Origin: Megalonaias nervosa
Taxonomy: Eukaryota; Mollusca; Bivalvia; Unionida; Unionidae
DNA: 64,000 nucleotides
Assembly: GCA_016617855.1 (NCBI GenBank)
Contig: JAECUM010004358.1
Location: 84,059-148,058 of the forward strand
Direction of reading: 5' to 3'
In this document: in pieces, positions 24,889 to 36,630 of the stretch
Numbering within the stretch: position 1 is the stretch's first letter
How the letters are laid out: every line of letters begins with the position of its first letter
Position numbers and translations under genes: made by a program
Notes under the pieces: generated by a model
Told to the model about the DNA's origin: nothing
Database searches by the model: none
What the model saw: the letters and a program-made list of their open reading frames with translations, nothing else

Positions 24889-26233
24889 GTATACGATGAT
24901 AAAAGATGCCAGACACACCATAGCAGAGTATGCTGACAGACGCCTCAAAGTTACTCACGAACATCTGAAACTGATCCACGATGTCATAGCTGGTCACATT
25001 AGTGTCAGTGACATGTTTCCTTTGCGACAGACCTCACGTGAATACCTCGTAACAGGCTTTGAACAAACGTTTGCACCGCGGCGCATATGGTTGCGATGAT
25101 GGGAACAGAAAAGGAAAGGGTCTTATTATCAGGACGGCCAAAGGCACAGAAGCAACAGCTGAGACTACTTTACGCATGTCAGAGCAGATATAAAAATTCA
25201 AAGAAGAGATCGAAGAAATCGGAGAGAGCGTTGATGTTATCTCAAAAGGCACCAGTATATTCGAAGATGTCAGAGCGGCACATGAAAATATCACCACCAT
25301 CCGTGTACAAGTCAATGCTGAAATGATCAAGTATTCAGTGAACCAGGCCATCGTGGATTTTTTAAAAGTCCTATACGTGCCGCTCTTACCAGACCACCTA
25401 ATTGGAGCAATCTCGTGTTTAAGTACTAACGAAGTCTTATGATGGACAAAATATGGTCCAGATTGGTATACATGGAGATTACGGGGTGTCCTCAAGCCCT
25501 CTGGCTAGCCGTGTTAATATTATAATAAAGTACGTGATGCATTTCAAACTGGAGACAAGCAACAAATGCATGAAGATTTTATGGATACATAGAGCAGGGA
25601 AAACCTACGAAACAGTGTCCCAAACAGAAAGCATGAGAACGTGAACTTCAACCCAGGCCTTATTAACAACCCGAACCTCAATACCGTCTATCATAAGAAA
25701 GCGAACTTGCTGACGAACCCCAACCCATACATCATATGATCCCCAGCTCAGACAATTTATACCTACAAAAACGTGGCCCGCTATTACAAGATATATTTTT
25801 TGGCAAGGAGAAATCGAACAACGGTGTAAAAGTCCACTGGTAGAACCTTTCCCAGTCCTAAAAGTAGTTCTTGAGCACACAAAAAAAAAACCACACAAGA
25901 AGCGAAAGATGATAAAAACAGCAACCAAGGCGTACTAAGAAAGATGTACTCCTCAGCAGCTGACCGTTGATCTGGTCAAAACACTTCAAAGACTGATAAT
26001 AAGAAGAAAAAAAAAAACAACCAAAGAAAGAAGAAGGCGTTGGTGGACCGTGTGACCCCAACAATCTTTCGGATCAACTGGAAATACTCGTAAGGTCAGT
26101 TCTCCTCCACAACAACGTGCCAAAACTCTTCAACGAGGCCGCATCAATTTGGCAGCGGTTGTTCACCGGCAGCATCATGGACGTGCAGGCGTTTCGCACC
26201 TTAATGTATGAACTAAAAATATCGATGATCTAG
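24889..26233 (+). pseudogene. Fossil viral structural protein, homologous to the gene at 62.6 kb
   Basis: The start (MIKDARH) and the end (DPNNLSDQLEIL, then FNEAASIWQRLFTG-IMD, then TLMYEL before TAG 26231-26233) match the first residues and last 50 residues of the damaged gene at 62575-63636. The middle reads as Lys-rich and helical segments in changing frames. It directly follows the ATPase fossil on the same strand, whereas in the long element the two are separated by the inverted block. Confidence 0.72.
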
Positions 26234-26279
26234 ATCTATATAATACCGTTGATGAATTCTGAGGCACTTCCTCTTTATT

Positions 26280-28530
26280 TGCAAAACCAATGCTGCCATG
26301 CAGAGTGCAGTTGCAAATACTGTCTAGAGGGTTGAGAGGATTATCAAGATCACCAGGGTGGACCAGGACAGCGTCGCGTTGGATATCAGAAGCGAGACCT
26401 TGGCGATACAGCTATACATGAGATCGGCCTGATCGAATAAAATAACAGCCGTTAGTGGACGCGTGGTACCCGTATGTATTGTCAGCGTGAGAAAATCCGA
26501 TTACACGTCATATTGATCAGTTAGGCCTTTGTGATGGTGCACGGCGATTGTCCACGGTCGCACCAAAGGTACTAGTGGCCCTGGCCTCGCTTGTTGTAGT
26601 GATTGCTAAACAAGATGCAATGCAAGTCTACCATGATTAGTGTCTTGGGCATCCGGGAAGAATCAAAGGCAATTATAACGCCATCAACAACAATGCCAGT
26701 CCCCGTTGGGAAAGTAATCAGTGACGCTGCTCCGGCCGATTTGAAAATTGCAAATGTGGCAATGGAAAGCTGGTTACGGATCTGGATGGCAAAAGGTATT
26801 AGACGAAATCTATAATATACAAATGATGGCAAAATTCAACGATACATCCATTGCCTGTGATGTTAATCGAGGCAAAAGAGATTTTCATTATTATTCTTAC
26901 CTGGCAAGGAACCTCAGGCCATTAAAAGTAGAAGTGCAGAACTCGTCTAGGTCATTTATTCTGTGTGAGTCTATTTTAGATCTAGAAGGAAGACTTGTCC
27001 GTAGTGACAACGATAATGATTACACAGCCGGTTCCAAGATTAGATCTGTCAACGATGACATCATGGTCTTCTTCATTAACGCATGTTATTCGACATAAAG
27101 GAAATCGAAGCAATTGTTGACATCGTTCACATTGCGACGAATATTTTCGGATTTGCCAGATACAGCGATGATTATGCAAGTTCTGCTGGACCATCAATAA
27201 TGTTTCAGAAGGACGCAAAGGAGCATGCAGATCATGTACCGTGTTTTAAACGACAGCATGTAGACCGCGCTGCAGCTTTAGAAGATTTATTACTTCCGAA
27301 TCCCAATTATAACCGTAGATTTTATTATCGTCGAGAACAACTACATAGGGGCTCATGATTCTTTTCGTATTCAATTCATCTCAGTCACATCATCGGATTT
27401 CGCAGAGATGTCAGCTACGTTATTTTCGTTGCCAAACACACTCACGTTAGCTCGTAAGGAAACCTCCAACGCGTACAGTCGGTGTCTTTATTGGCAAGGT
27501 TCTGTTGACAACATCAGTATTGTGGATGCCTTCGTTGCGCTGAACACAGAATCACAACTGTTGTCTTTATGTAGTATGAAGAAATTTCAATGATATCTTT
27601 TCCCGTGGTCACCACAGACTCGCACCAAAGTAACGTTTTGGGACAGTTTCCATAGCAAATAGGTACCCAACTTGGTCTCAGCGCAACAAAACACGTGTTC
27701 GTGCTGTTCACATTGCAAATCGATATGATAACCAAGAGCATAGTTTGGTGATATTTAACAAGTTATGAGTGTTTGAAGTTTCTCTGTGATTAAACGGCCA
27801 TCAGGTACCCTTCAAATAAATTTTGCTCGACTTCAAAAACAATCATGTCGAGCCTGCATATCACAAACTGTTCTCGATACCAAAACGTTGACACGAGTCT
27901 GCAGACTTGCATAATTTGTACCCCATATATTCCTTTTTATTAGAATTCCTGGCGTTGTTTAAGCAGTCTGTAGTTGACATGTACTTCCACTCATGTGTAC
28001 GTGCGGTTCCAGCCTGTCGTTACAGATGAATTGCTATGATCTCCGAGGAGACTGTGATGGTGGAGGACACAGGTGGCCGAATGAGAGCTATTGATGCGCC
28101 TTTGGAAAATTCGTAATTTTGGTAATTGAACAGCACACTTAAAACAATGTCATATCACGAAGTGAAAGTTGGTCTCAACATAAACAGCTTGCAAAAGTAA
28201 AGAGTGCAATTAGAGTCACATTTAAATTTTCTAAATCTAAAAATAAATTGAATTGTCCTCGTGTGGCTAACACAAACACAACTTAACAAGTTAAAGGAAT
28301 CCAAACAAAAGAACACCTCGGTGATATTAACGCAATCAAATTTTGTGGTAATGCATGCAAAAATCCGGTGGAATATTTCCATTTCACGCTGGGATGGATC
28401 ACATGACAGCGATGCTATACCAAAAGCAATGTTGTTCATAGCCAACCAATATCTGCTCCATAGTGGTGTTCCCAGGCTCTCATACACCCGAACAAGACCA
28501 AGCTGTTGAGTAATTAATCTCCACAACGAT
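26280..28530 (+). pseudogene. Further decayed viral coding segments, unassigned
   Basis: Several plus-strand stretches read as protein in changing frames: 26630-26815 (contains SDAAPADLKIANVAM), 26820-27098 (KFNDTSIACD ... NLRPLKVEVQNSS), 27083-27358 (FARYSDDY ... YNRRFYYRREQ) and 28150-28509 (KVGLNIN ... VEYFHFTLGW). Position after the structural gene suggests minor capsid, penton or hexon-like genes of the same fossil virus. I could not match any of them firmly, so the identity is open. Confidence 0.45.
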
Positions 28531-29209
28531 AATATTAATAGAAAACCTGTGATGGACTCTCAAAGTTACCGAGGCAAAAACATAATTGAAGTAGAATAAC
28601 AGTTGCAAGATCAAATCGAAATGAAAACCGTTTTACTCGCGAATACAAACGTGAATGTGTGGTCGTAGATGCTATGTGAAATCACTGCCGCGACCAACGA
28701 CTTTGGTGTTGCTGGAACTGTGATTACAGAAACCATCATCAATACACCAGTTTTTTTGCTGTCATGGCAAAATATATAGCAACCAGTGACGGTGTCGGCG
28801 CTGGAAAAATAATTTAGCTATGTCTACATATCTGAATACGTGTCTATTCAGAATTTCTCGCTGCAGCGCAAAGTCTCAATACAATCAGTAAACAATACTC
28901 GGTGCCATGTAAGAGGAAACAACTAGCATGGCAGATATCAAGACCATGTCGGTTGAAATAGAAAACTACCTCCGTTGAACCGCGGCGCTAGGTATGAGTA
29001 GGCTCGCGTGGGTTACATTCACAGACGCACGAGTATACAAGTCACCAGTGGAAAAAAGTCACATGGTATGGAGAAGGGGTTTTGGGATCAAGAACTGGAA
29101 TTGGCCAGCCAATCTTAGATCCCTATAATTCTACTACTCAAATACTACAACCATATCAACAATATACACAAAACAATCCAAAATATAAAACAGATTGTAA
29201 GCTGATTAC
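28531..29209. other. Right flank of the viral fossil
   Basis: No clear coding segment is seen. The exact boundary between viral fossil and host intron is not visible, and no terminal repeat or target duplication was found here. Confidence 0.35.
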
Positions 29210-29371
29210 CTGTTAGAAAAGGCGTCCAACTTGGACATATTTTATTAACGACATCAAAACATTTATTCTGTGGACAATCGCGCACCAATCTTTCCGTACA
29301 GTTAACGTACATGCTGCATCTACTATTTGTATAGTGTACTAGTTGCACATTTGACCCGTAACAAACATCAT
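29210..29371 (-). CDS. Chitin-binding type-2 (CBM14) exon 2, right block
   Basis: The exon is 162 nt, phase 1-1, with acceptor TATTTTGCAG and donor GTAATC. It encodes a six-cysteine CBM14-like domain: VCYG, then SRCSMYVNC, then RDCPQNKCFD, then KICPSW. It follows the first chitin-binding exon of the right block and does not end in a stop, so at least one more exon must lie at lower coordinates. The next 5 kb is viral fossil. The rest of the transcript must therefore continue into the left block or has been lost. Confidence 0.83.
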
Positions 29372-29814
29372 CTGCAAAATAAAATAATGTATCAACAATT
29401 TAATTTATATAAACAAGCAGCATAAAAAGTGTATAAACATAGTAGTTAATTTTGTTGCATTGTCTTTGGAACAAAACATGATAATACAAAAATCCTAACA
29501 CCTTTTAAGATTATGACGATATTTCCGAGTTATTTATAAGAACCAGATACTGTAATGTAAATCAACCCACAAACGCTGATTTAAGGTAATCACTGATGTA
29601 TCATAATGTCCACTCAATTTTAAATTCATATAGTTTAAATCGTAACTATTTAAACACAGTATAGAAATTTCATATTCTAGTTCAAATGATTAAACTAGTT
29701 TCATTGCAAACTTTTGTCGTATTACTTAATAGCAGACACAATAACCCAGTCATGTCCGAAGCAATGTCATATCTTCCAATAATATGAAAACCAATATTTA
29801 TGGTCTGTACATAC
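29372..29814 (-). other. Intron between the two chitin-binding exons
   Basis: AT-rich, with nothing else recognised. Confidence 0.7.
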
Positions 29815-29997
29815 CAACGACGTCAGTGACACACGCTGTATTAGTGCAATAGTTGCATCGGTTGGTTTCGTAGACACCAAAGCACAGAGTGTCTGGACAC
29901 AAGCCAACATGCACGTTCCCATCAACACAGTCAATATAGTTCTTGCAGTTGTATGGATGGTAATACAGACGGCGTTCTAGATTCTGACAGTATGCAG
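29815..29997 (-). CDS. Chitin-binding type-2 (CBM14) exon 1, right block
   Basis: The exon is 183 nt, phase 1-1, from acceptor TTTTTCATAG to donor GTATGT. It encodes the CBM14 pattern AYC, YNCKNYIDC, GLCPDTLCF, then RCNYC and TAC. The aromatic-rich YYHPYNCKNY segment resembles the terminal exon at 14.1-14.3 kb (YYPHPYECTKY), so the two chitin-binding exons are paralogues. In secreted or membrane proteins these domains bind chitin or related polymers. Here the domain follows two Ig domains. Confidence 0.87.
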
Positions 29998-31150
29998 CTA
30001 TGAAAAATGAAAACAAACAAGCCAAAGACAATTATATTTGTAAAATACGTAGCCCAAAAATCGAAGCCTAAAATGTCTTACAGCCAGGAAGATTAGCTCA
30101 GTTTATTTAAATGGTACAATAATCTAATCAAGATGTTTATATATGCATGTAACAGATTGTTTTAAAAGCAAACAGGTATAGCAAGCGAACAGAATACAAA
30201 TATTGCTTAAATGGAACCAAACTGTAATAAGAACAGCCATATGTGAACACTTGCATGCCTACCACACCTATTTAGCTTAGGTTATGCGATTTAGGTATAA
30301 CATAGTTTAAATTTAAAACATCTAATTATACATCGCAACAATGAAATCACACCAAATTAGGCCATATAAATATGAATGCAAGTATGCCTACCAAATTGTA
30401 TTAAAACTTAATTTTTAATTGTCAATGGGAGACAATCGCAATCAACCTATTTAAGTATTCATTCATATTTTATATATTTAAATATCTGATGCAAATTTTA
30501 TAGCACGCCAACAATATTAAGACTTTGTACGTACTTTACGTTCGCTCTTTCTGACTTTGAAAATTAATCTCATTCATAAAGCTACCAATCACAAAACTTT
30601 GGGGCATACAGTAACTTTCTTGAATTTAAACTATGTTTAAATAGATTTCAATCGCACACCGTTGCCAATCACCACGTTGTCTATGAGAATTGCCGATGGC
30701 ATAATATTATCAATCATTTTCATAACAAACACATACGTGAGATATAACATATATGCTTTTAAAAATATTCAGTTTTCTAATCCTCCCCTCCAGACTGACT
30801 CAAGTTCCCATACCTCAAAACTATGACCAGGGTATGGCCCATAAATCTATCACTGTCATTTATGGGAATTTGCGTAAGGCGAGGTATGTATGATTGTAAT
30901 ATAATATTATGTAGGGACATGGGACATTTTTGAAAATTACATGTTCTCCCCACGGAGGAGGGGGCTGAAAACGAACCCCAAAAACATGCACAAGTATATT
31001 ATCAGACCTGTGATAATTTTTTCAAATGATGTGGAGGATGAGGAGTGTGGAAAGGTAACACAACATCTAACACGCTTGGCTACGAAAACCTGTTTGAGAG
31101 GCCTAGGATTTGTTGGTATATGACTCCTCCGGACCTTGCAGCATACTGAC
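29998..31150 (-). other. Intron between Ig and chitin-binding exons
   Basis: About 1.15 kb, AT-rich, no transposon or exon recognised. Confidence 0.6.
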
Positions 31151-31489
31151 CTGGTACAACTTCAACTAACTGTCTATCAAATGGTGGGATCTCATTTTGT
31201 CGTAGACTTCGGTAGTTGATGGCAGAGCAACGAATTTGCTTGCCATGCCAGTCTCTTGAAAATGCATAGTAGAAAGTGACTTTTTGATAGGCTTGACATG
31301 TTTCCGCTGAAATTGTTGTATTGATATTCGTAATGTATGGATAAAAGTTACTTGTAAAGTCAGAGTCAAGAACAAGTTTTCCGGCCGGAAAACCCACGTC
31401 TCCCTCACAAATAAACGGTAGGTCCGCTCGGTTTTCTTTTCCCTCTACCATGTCTCTGGATAAGGTTAACGAAGGTTTACTTGGCTTTC
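31151..31489 (-). CDS. Ig-like domain exon, type Y (right block, second Ig)
   Basis: The exon is 339 nt, phase 1-1, between acceptor TTTCTGCAACAG and donor GTCAGT. It encodes KPSKPSLTLS, then FICEGDVGFPAG at the first Cys, TFYYAFSRDWHG, and IRCSAINY at the second Cys. It is the closest paralogue of the exon at 15489-15818. It has several N-linked sites (NINTTIS region). It follows the type X Ig exon and precedes two chitin-binding exons. Confidence 0.87.
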
Positions 31490-31679
31490 CTGTTGCAGAA
31501 AGAGTCAATAAAAAGTAAGGATCGTGTTACGACACTAGGATCATAAAGTAAGTAACAGAAAGAAGCAAAACCAACAAGTTTTGTAAGACTTAAATAATTT
31601 AATTATCAAATTTTTATAATGAAAATATAAGAGAACTTGGAGTATTTTGAATTGAATCCAAAACAATCCTAAAAATTTA

Positions 31680-32140
31680 TTTTCTAGTCCTAAAGAATTG
31701 AATGGTCCGAATGAATTTCAGATCCTCGAATGTATTGCACTGTCAGCAGTCCTGATTTATCAAAATGTCATTGTCCAGGACTCCTTTCAATAATTCACAA
31801 CAGTCCAAGAATAAATTTTAGTCCAATGGGCACTCTTTACTTCCAGTGAATAATCCAAACAAATGTTTCCTCTCAAATAGTATCTAAACACAACACTGAA
31901 TTCGTCTGAAGACTGATTTTGCAACAAGAACATAAGAAATAACAATGATCAAAATTGTCCAGCTCCATGTACTTATATACAAACAAAAGGGGTGAAAACA
32001 CATTTTGCTCATTCTGGCTACGTGACATTTTGCAAATATCCCACATGGTAAAAGAACCCACCTAACTTAACCCATCCAATGGAAAATAACTTAATTCTTC
32101 TCTGCACCCACCTGAACACACCAGCCAATGAGAAATTAAA
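31680..32140 (-). repeat. Interspersed repeat with TATA box, copy 2
   Basis: The reverse strand matches 6640-7150 in the same block order, including a TTTGTTTGTATATAAGTA TATA-like element near 31975 and the GAGAAGAATTAAGT block near 32095. It lies in the intron between the two Ig exons of the right block. Confidence 0.5.
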
Positions 32141-32384
32141 ACAAAGATGTCAACAGGTTTTATTAATATCATTATTTATGATCATAAACACCTATGTCAA
32201 AAACTATTTATAGTTCCTACGCAATCTACACTATTTAATATCTTAAAATAGAACTGCATACCCATGTACAAAATCCAGCTATACAAAATATCTTCATTAT
32301 AGATAATCGTTACAATTTACATTCATGAACACAAATGGCGCATAATATAGACACAATCATGTACCAAGGGCTGCAGAAAAAAAA

Positions 32385-32401
32385 CACACACACACACACA
32401 A

Positions 32402-32469
<68 letters not shown>
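32385..32469. repeat. (CA)n-(TA)n compound microsatellite
   Basis: An AC run followed by about 33 uninterrupted AT units. Confidence 0.95.
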
Positions 32470-32471
<2 letters not shown>

Positions 32472-32747
32472 CTGTTATTCGCCATATGATTGTCTGAAAC
32501 ACTTTACAAATGTAATAAGCTACATTGAATGTCTTTATCTGAGATTCAGTCAACCGATGAAGTTACTCTCCCCTTCGAGTATATGTAGGAGTTATGTTTT
32601 AACCCAAATAATAAAACATTTTTGTTCCCTAAAAGTTTCATTTCACGTCACTGGCTACTTTAAAGGGCTCAAAATAACCTGAATCATCAAAGGAAAACCC
32701 AACGCCTGTAAGCATGCTTCAAGCATATCAGATTTTTCTGAACTTAC

Positions 32748-33083
32748 TCAGTAGATCTAGCTTCAATGTTGCGTTTGAGACACGTTCACCCGTCACTGTA
32801 CACTGGTATTGTCCACTGTCTTCGCATGCCACCTGGCTGGCGAAGTTGAGACGAACTATTGCCGAATTAGAAGTGATAGTTCCCGTCTTTAGCTTGAATC
32901 TACTCGAGTTTACGTTCCTGTTATCTGGCGAGATGCTGGCGATGGTTTGTATTGTTCCAGCTGCAGCCGATTCTCGATGGATTTCAACTTTTTTAAGACC
33001 AGAATAGTTCCAAACGAGGCAGACCATTTGTACATCACTGTCTCCAATGTACACATCACTTTTCGAAAGAGTAAAAGTAACAT
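32748..33083 (-). CDS. Ig-like domain exon, type X (right block, first Ig)
   Basis: The exon is 336 nt, phase 1-1, from acceptor AAAATGTTTCAG to donor GTAAGTTC. It encodes FTLSKSDVYIGD, VQMVCLVWNY at the first Cys, LKKVEIHRES and ACEDSGQYQCTV at the second. It has the same length and key positions as the exon at 19297-19632, including the additional Cys seven residues before the last. It is the first Ig domain after the anchor and the short linker exons, so it would be the most membrane-proximal Ig domain of a type II protein. Confidence 0.88.
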
Positions 33084-33175
33084 CTGAAACATTTTATATA
33101 TATCAAAAGAGAAAAATAAATAATGGAAATAGAGTTGGCTCCGCACTTAATTCATAATTAGTTCTGTTTTCTTAC

Positions 33176-33226
33176 CGTCGCCTGACGATTTATCGTTTAA
33201 TATGGTATAATATCGGTGGAAAGTTC
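33176..33226 (-). CDS. Possible micro-exon (51 nt), tentative
   Basis: An open phase 1-1 segment of 51 nt lies before a good donor (GACG then GTAAGAAAA). The acceptor (ATCTCAAAAG) is weak because its pyrimidine tract is about 15 bp upstream. It encodes a Tyr/Ser/Asp-rich linker. It is included because four other micro-exons of the same phase lie upstream. Confidence 0.4.
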
Positions 33227-34099
33227 CTTTTGAGATACCCGTGAAAAAGAGGCAGGACAGTGTCGGGGAGGGAGACATCAAGAGCTTAAATTCTGACGTC
33301 AAATGGACGCTAAGCTAAGTAAACAAAAAAGGGGATAGAACTATTGCTCGTTTTATTTCTTTTAGCCTTCTTAGTTGTGTCAGGAAAATAGAAAATTGCA
33401 AAGTAATCTTGTACATAATATTCCCTCCCCTCCCCGCCTCTCGTCAGAAATATTCTTTATACTTACATTAAAATAAGCCTTTTGGAATGGGTAAAATGCA
33501 ATACATATTGAATATTTTAACAATGCTGCACATGTGTAAGTAAAGTTTTTGGGGAAGTAGATAAGTAATATATTCTGGTTTACTTCCGTGACTTCTCTAC
33601 TACACTGCGCGAAAGAGTGGATTTGGGGAACATGATAATAAACATCACTGATAAAAACTTTCTTCCACCCCGTCAGTGTAGGGTCAAATAGTGCTTTGAA
33701 CTCTCCACGAAATGGAAAATACCGCAACTTGTCAGAAATAAAAATCAAAACAAAGCGAAATAATCAAAGTCCCCACAAATAAATAAGAATGAAAAATAGA
33801 GCTTTAATTAATTCAAAAAGATGGAGTGGGTTGATAAAGGGTGACTTCTGCGGATGTTTTCTGTTTCAGACTTGTTCCGAAAGCTATACAGAAACAAAGA
33901 CAAAATATCAAATTGAAGAAAAGTTAAAGGATTTCGGGTAATTTTACCCTCACAAAATTTGTAGAGAGTATTCGGTAAAACATCCGGAAAAAGGAGAGCC
34001 AAGACGAAGAGCGAAATAAACAGTATGTATTCTAAGGTCGAAAGCAGAGCTAGAAAGAGAAACAAGGAAAATAACCAATAAAAGAGATGAGAGAATAAC
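33227..34099 (-). other. Intron-like stretch
   Basis: A 122-residue minus frame (33380-33748) has no domain. Its interior has one acceptable acceptor (TCTTTCGCGCAG, near 33600) and a donor near 33467, so an extra exon cannot be ruled out. Confidence 0.35.
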
Positions 34100-34138
34100 C
34101 TTTGGTATCCATGTTGTAATTCAAATTCGTCTGAGGAT
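34100..34138 (-). CDS. Micro-exon (39 nt), phase 1-1 linker
   Basis: Lies between acceptor TTTTTTCTTCAAG and donor GTTATT. It encodes PQTNLNYNMDTK plus split codons at both ends. It begins P-Q-T like the next upstream micro-exon, which suggests duplication. Being symmetric it can be skipped without changing the frame. Confidence 0.62.
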
Positions 34139-34759
34139 CTTGAAGAAAAAATGAAGAAAAAAACTTATTTAAACATTGCTTAAATTCACATCTTTTTTTT
34201 TTCTCAGTACAAATTCAATATGCGTATTATAACGTCGCCTACTAACGACAAAACTTAAAACTTCTTTCATAGTTTTATATTTTAAAGTATTATTATTGGA
34301 TCCTGTTAACGTATGGCATTAATGGAAACTGCTACGTCCATTCATAAACTCTTGATAATATTCCCTGACGATTATTGTATTTTCCTAGTAACTGTTTTCA
34401 CATCAGTTATAGCAAAGGCCATACGGACATTTATTCTAATGGTAGAGAATTAAACTGCTTATAGGAAAAACTCTAAATTAGTTGATGAATATAATTTGTT
34501 TTCGTTTTCAGACGCAAATATATTTTCCTTATTCCAGGAATATAAATGCACGATAAATATTGATTAAAATTCAACATTTAAGCTAGGGAAGAAAAATATA
34601 AATTAACACACGCACACCCATGTGCATCTCGAGGGTTGCCTTCTTTAACTTTTATATTTTTATAATCCCAAATGTGAAATGAGTTTTAAATTTTCATAGA
34701 TTTTATGGAAGAAAACTTGAAAATAAGATACACATATATGATAAAAGAAAGATATTTAC

Positions 34760-34792
34760 CCTGAGTTGTCCAAGTCGTAAATGTTTGGGGAG
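34760..34792 (-). CDS. Micro-exon (33 nt), phase 1-1 linker
   Basis: Lies between acceptor CATTTTAG and donor GTAAAT. It encodes PQTFTTWTTQ with split codons at both ends, rich in Thr and therefore possibly O-glycosylated. Symmetric phase 1. Confidence 0.62.
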
Positions 34793-35163
34793 CTAAAATG
34801 GAAGACATTAAAATGTGCACATTTCGACAAGGATCACGATTAAATTGCTCTATCTGAGACAACGGTGTAGTATTTTTGGGGGGTGGGGTGGGGTGGGGGT
34901 CATCAAAGATAGGAAAGGAATAGACAGGGACAGTCGGTCAGTTAAAGAGAGAATAAAAGAGATAATGTTTTGTCCTTTGGCCATGCCAGGAGTTACAATA
35001 AAGGAACAGAAGGTTGTAGTAAGATACTCTCTTTCTTCAATATAAAAATCAAGCAACTAGACAAAGAGAAACTTTCCACCCCACCCCCTTCCAATGTATC
35101 AAAACATATATACCTTAATTTCGTTTAAATAATAAATATAATACTAAGCATAACATCATGCTT
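34793..35163 (-). other. Intron with G-rich tract
   Basis: A GGGGGGTGGGGTGGGGTGGG run at about 34877-34897 could form a G-quadruplex on the plus strand. Nothing else seen. Confidence 0.4.
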
Positions 35164-35411
35164 CATGTATGTATGTATGTATGTATGTATGTATGTATGT
35201 ATGTATGTATGTATGTACCTACCTACCTACCTACCTACCGACCGACCGACCGACCTGCCTGCCTGCCTGCCTGCCTATCTACCTACCTACCTGACAGCCT
35301 ACCTACCTACCTACCTACCTACCTACCTACTACCTACCTATCTACTTACCTACGTAACTACCTACATACATACATACATGCATACATACATACATACATA
35401 CATACATACAT
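35164..35411. repeat. Compound tetranucleotide array (TATG, TACC, GACC, TGCC, TACA)
   Basis: Successive pure blocks change by one base at a time. TATG repeats turn into CTAC, then CGAC, then CTGC, then CTAC again and finally CATA. The block order suggests that point variants spread by slippage. Confidence 0.95.
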
Positions 35412-36200
35412 CATACATATACATATAACAATGAAGTATGATTTTATGCGTTGCTTAATGATATCTTCAGTGTAATTCCAGTTCTAATTCTACTACACTC
35501 AGTAGGAGCAAGCATTTTCTAAAATTACACTCAATATCACAGACAGAGCCTTTCCTCCACCTCGCAAACACTAGGAATAATTTGTATTCTGGATTACTTC
35601 AGTAGAAGGCTCTCTCTTGACATGTTGTCTCTTAACCCGTCAGAAAATTACAACATTCAAAGTCTCTACAAATGAACATTGGACAAGTCACAAGTACTCA
35701 GTTGTAATACAATGGACTGGTTTCCTTTTTTTCTTTTCACAGCTCCATGCAACGACGATTTGTACTCCCACGGGGATATGTTTAGATTACGGTAAGAATC
35801 GCTTAATGCGATGTTAAATAAACCAATGTATTGAAGTAATGAAAAGCCGATAATTGCATATTATTACTTTCATAAATTTTATTATAATTTCCGATTTGCT
35901 AAACGGGTCACAGGCACTCTATAGTAGTTCCCAACAGATTTGTTTATTCAGTGATTTTAGCTCCGTAAAACAGTATATTGTGTTAACATGGGGATATTTC
36001 AGATCGCGATATAATAGTAACGAGTAATCATCGTGTGAATGGATAAACGCTGTATTGTGAAATGCAATGGAAAATGATCAATACATATTAAGTTTATTGT
36101 ACTTCTTAGAAATTAGAAATGTTCCGAGGATGTAATTGAGGATGTGGACAGAATATATCGAAGAGAATTAAGGAGAATTAAAGAAAGTCACATGCCTACC
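35412..36200 (-). other. Intron stretch
   Basis: No minus-strand exon is recognised. A plus-strand segment at 35743-35791 is bounded by a strong acceptor and donor (see findings). Confidence 0.35.
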
Positions 36201-36239
36201 TTTGTCAGATTTGGCCAGTGTCGTATTTGTTCCATGAGC
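36201..36239 (-). CDS. Micro-exon (39 nt), phase 1-1 linker
   Basis: Acceptor CATTATTTACAG and donor GTAGGC flank 39 nt encoding HGTNTTLAKSDK with split codons. It contains an N-T-T sequon. It has the same CTC start as two other micro-exons and the same phase. Confidence 0.62.
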
Positions 36240-36308
36240 TGTAAATAATGAGAGTCAAATCATTGAAATCTTTTTTAAAATGGGTGTAGTAGATGATAGT
36301 GGACACTG

Positions 36309-36311
36309 AAG

Positions 36312-36343
<32 letters not shown>

Positions 36344-36344
36344 C
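36309..36344. repeat. (GAA)n microsatellite
   Basis: Twelve or so AGA units, continuing as imperfect AAG/TAC repeats to about 36360. Confidence 0.93.
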
Positions 36345-36630
36345 AAGTACAAGAAGAAGAGAATATTTTAAAGCCGAAATGACAGTAAATTTTAGACAGA
36401 TGGAAAAGGACATGGAAAGGGGAAGACAGTTATCTTTGGTTCATGTTTAATGCTTCATTGTAGATTTGTTAAACTTATGAAACTATTTAAATATTTAGTT
36501 CTCAAAGACTAGCACAAGATAATAAGTATTCAACTCACTTCACAAATTTCGTTTGAAATGAGCAATCGTGTGTGTATTCTATATTTTACAAGGTTTCTTG
36601 AAAATTTGTATGAACTGGATACTAGGGTAC

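Noticed and set aside
25034..25495. 153-residue minus frame opposite the fossil structural gene
   Set aside because: The plus strand carries homology to the gene at 62.6 kb. The minus frame has no domain and is a shadow.
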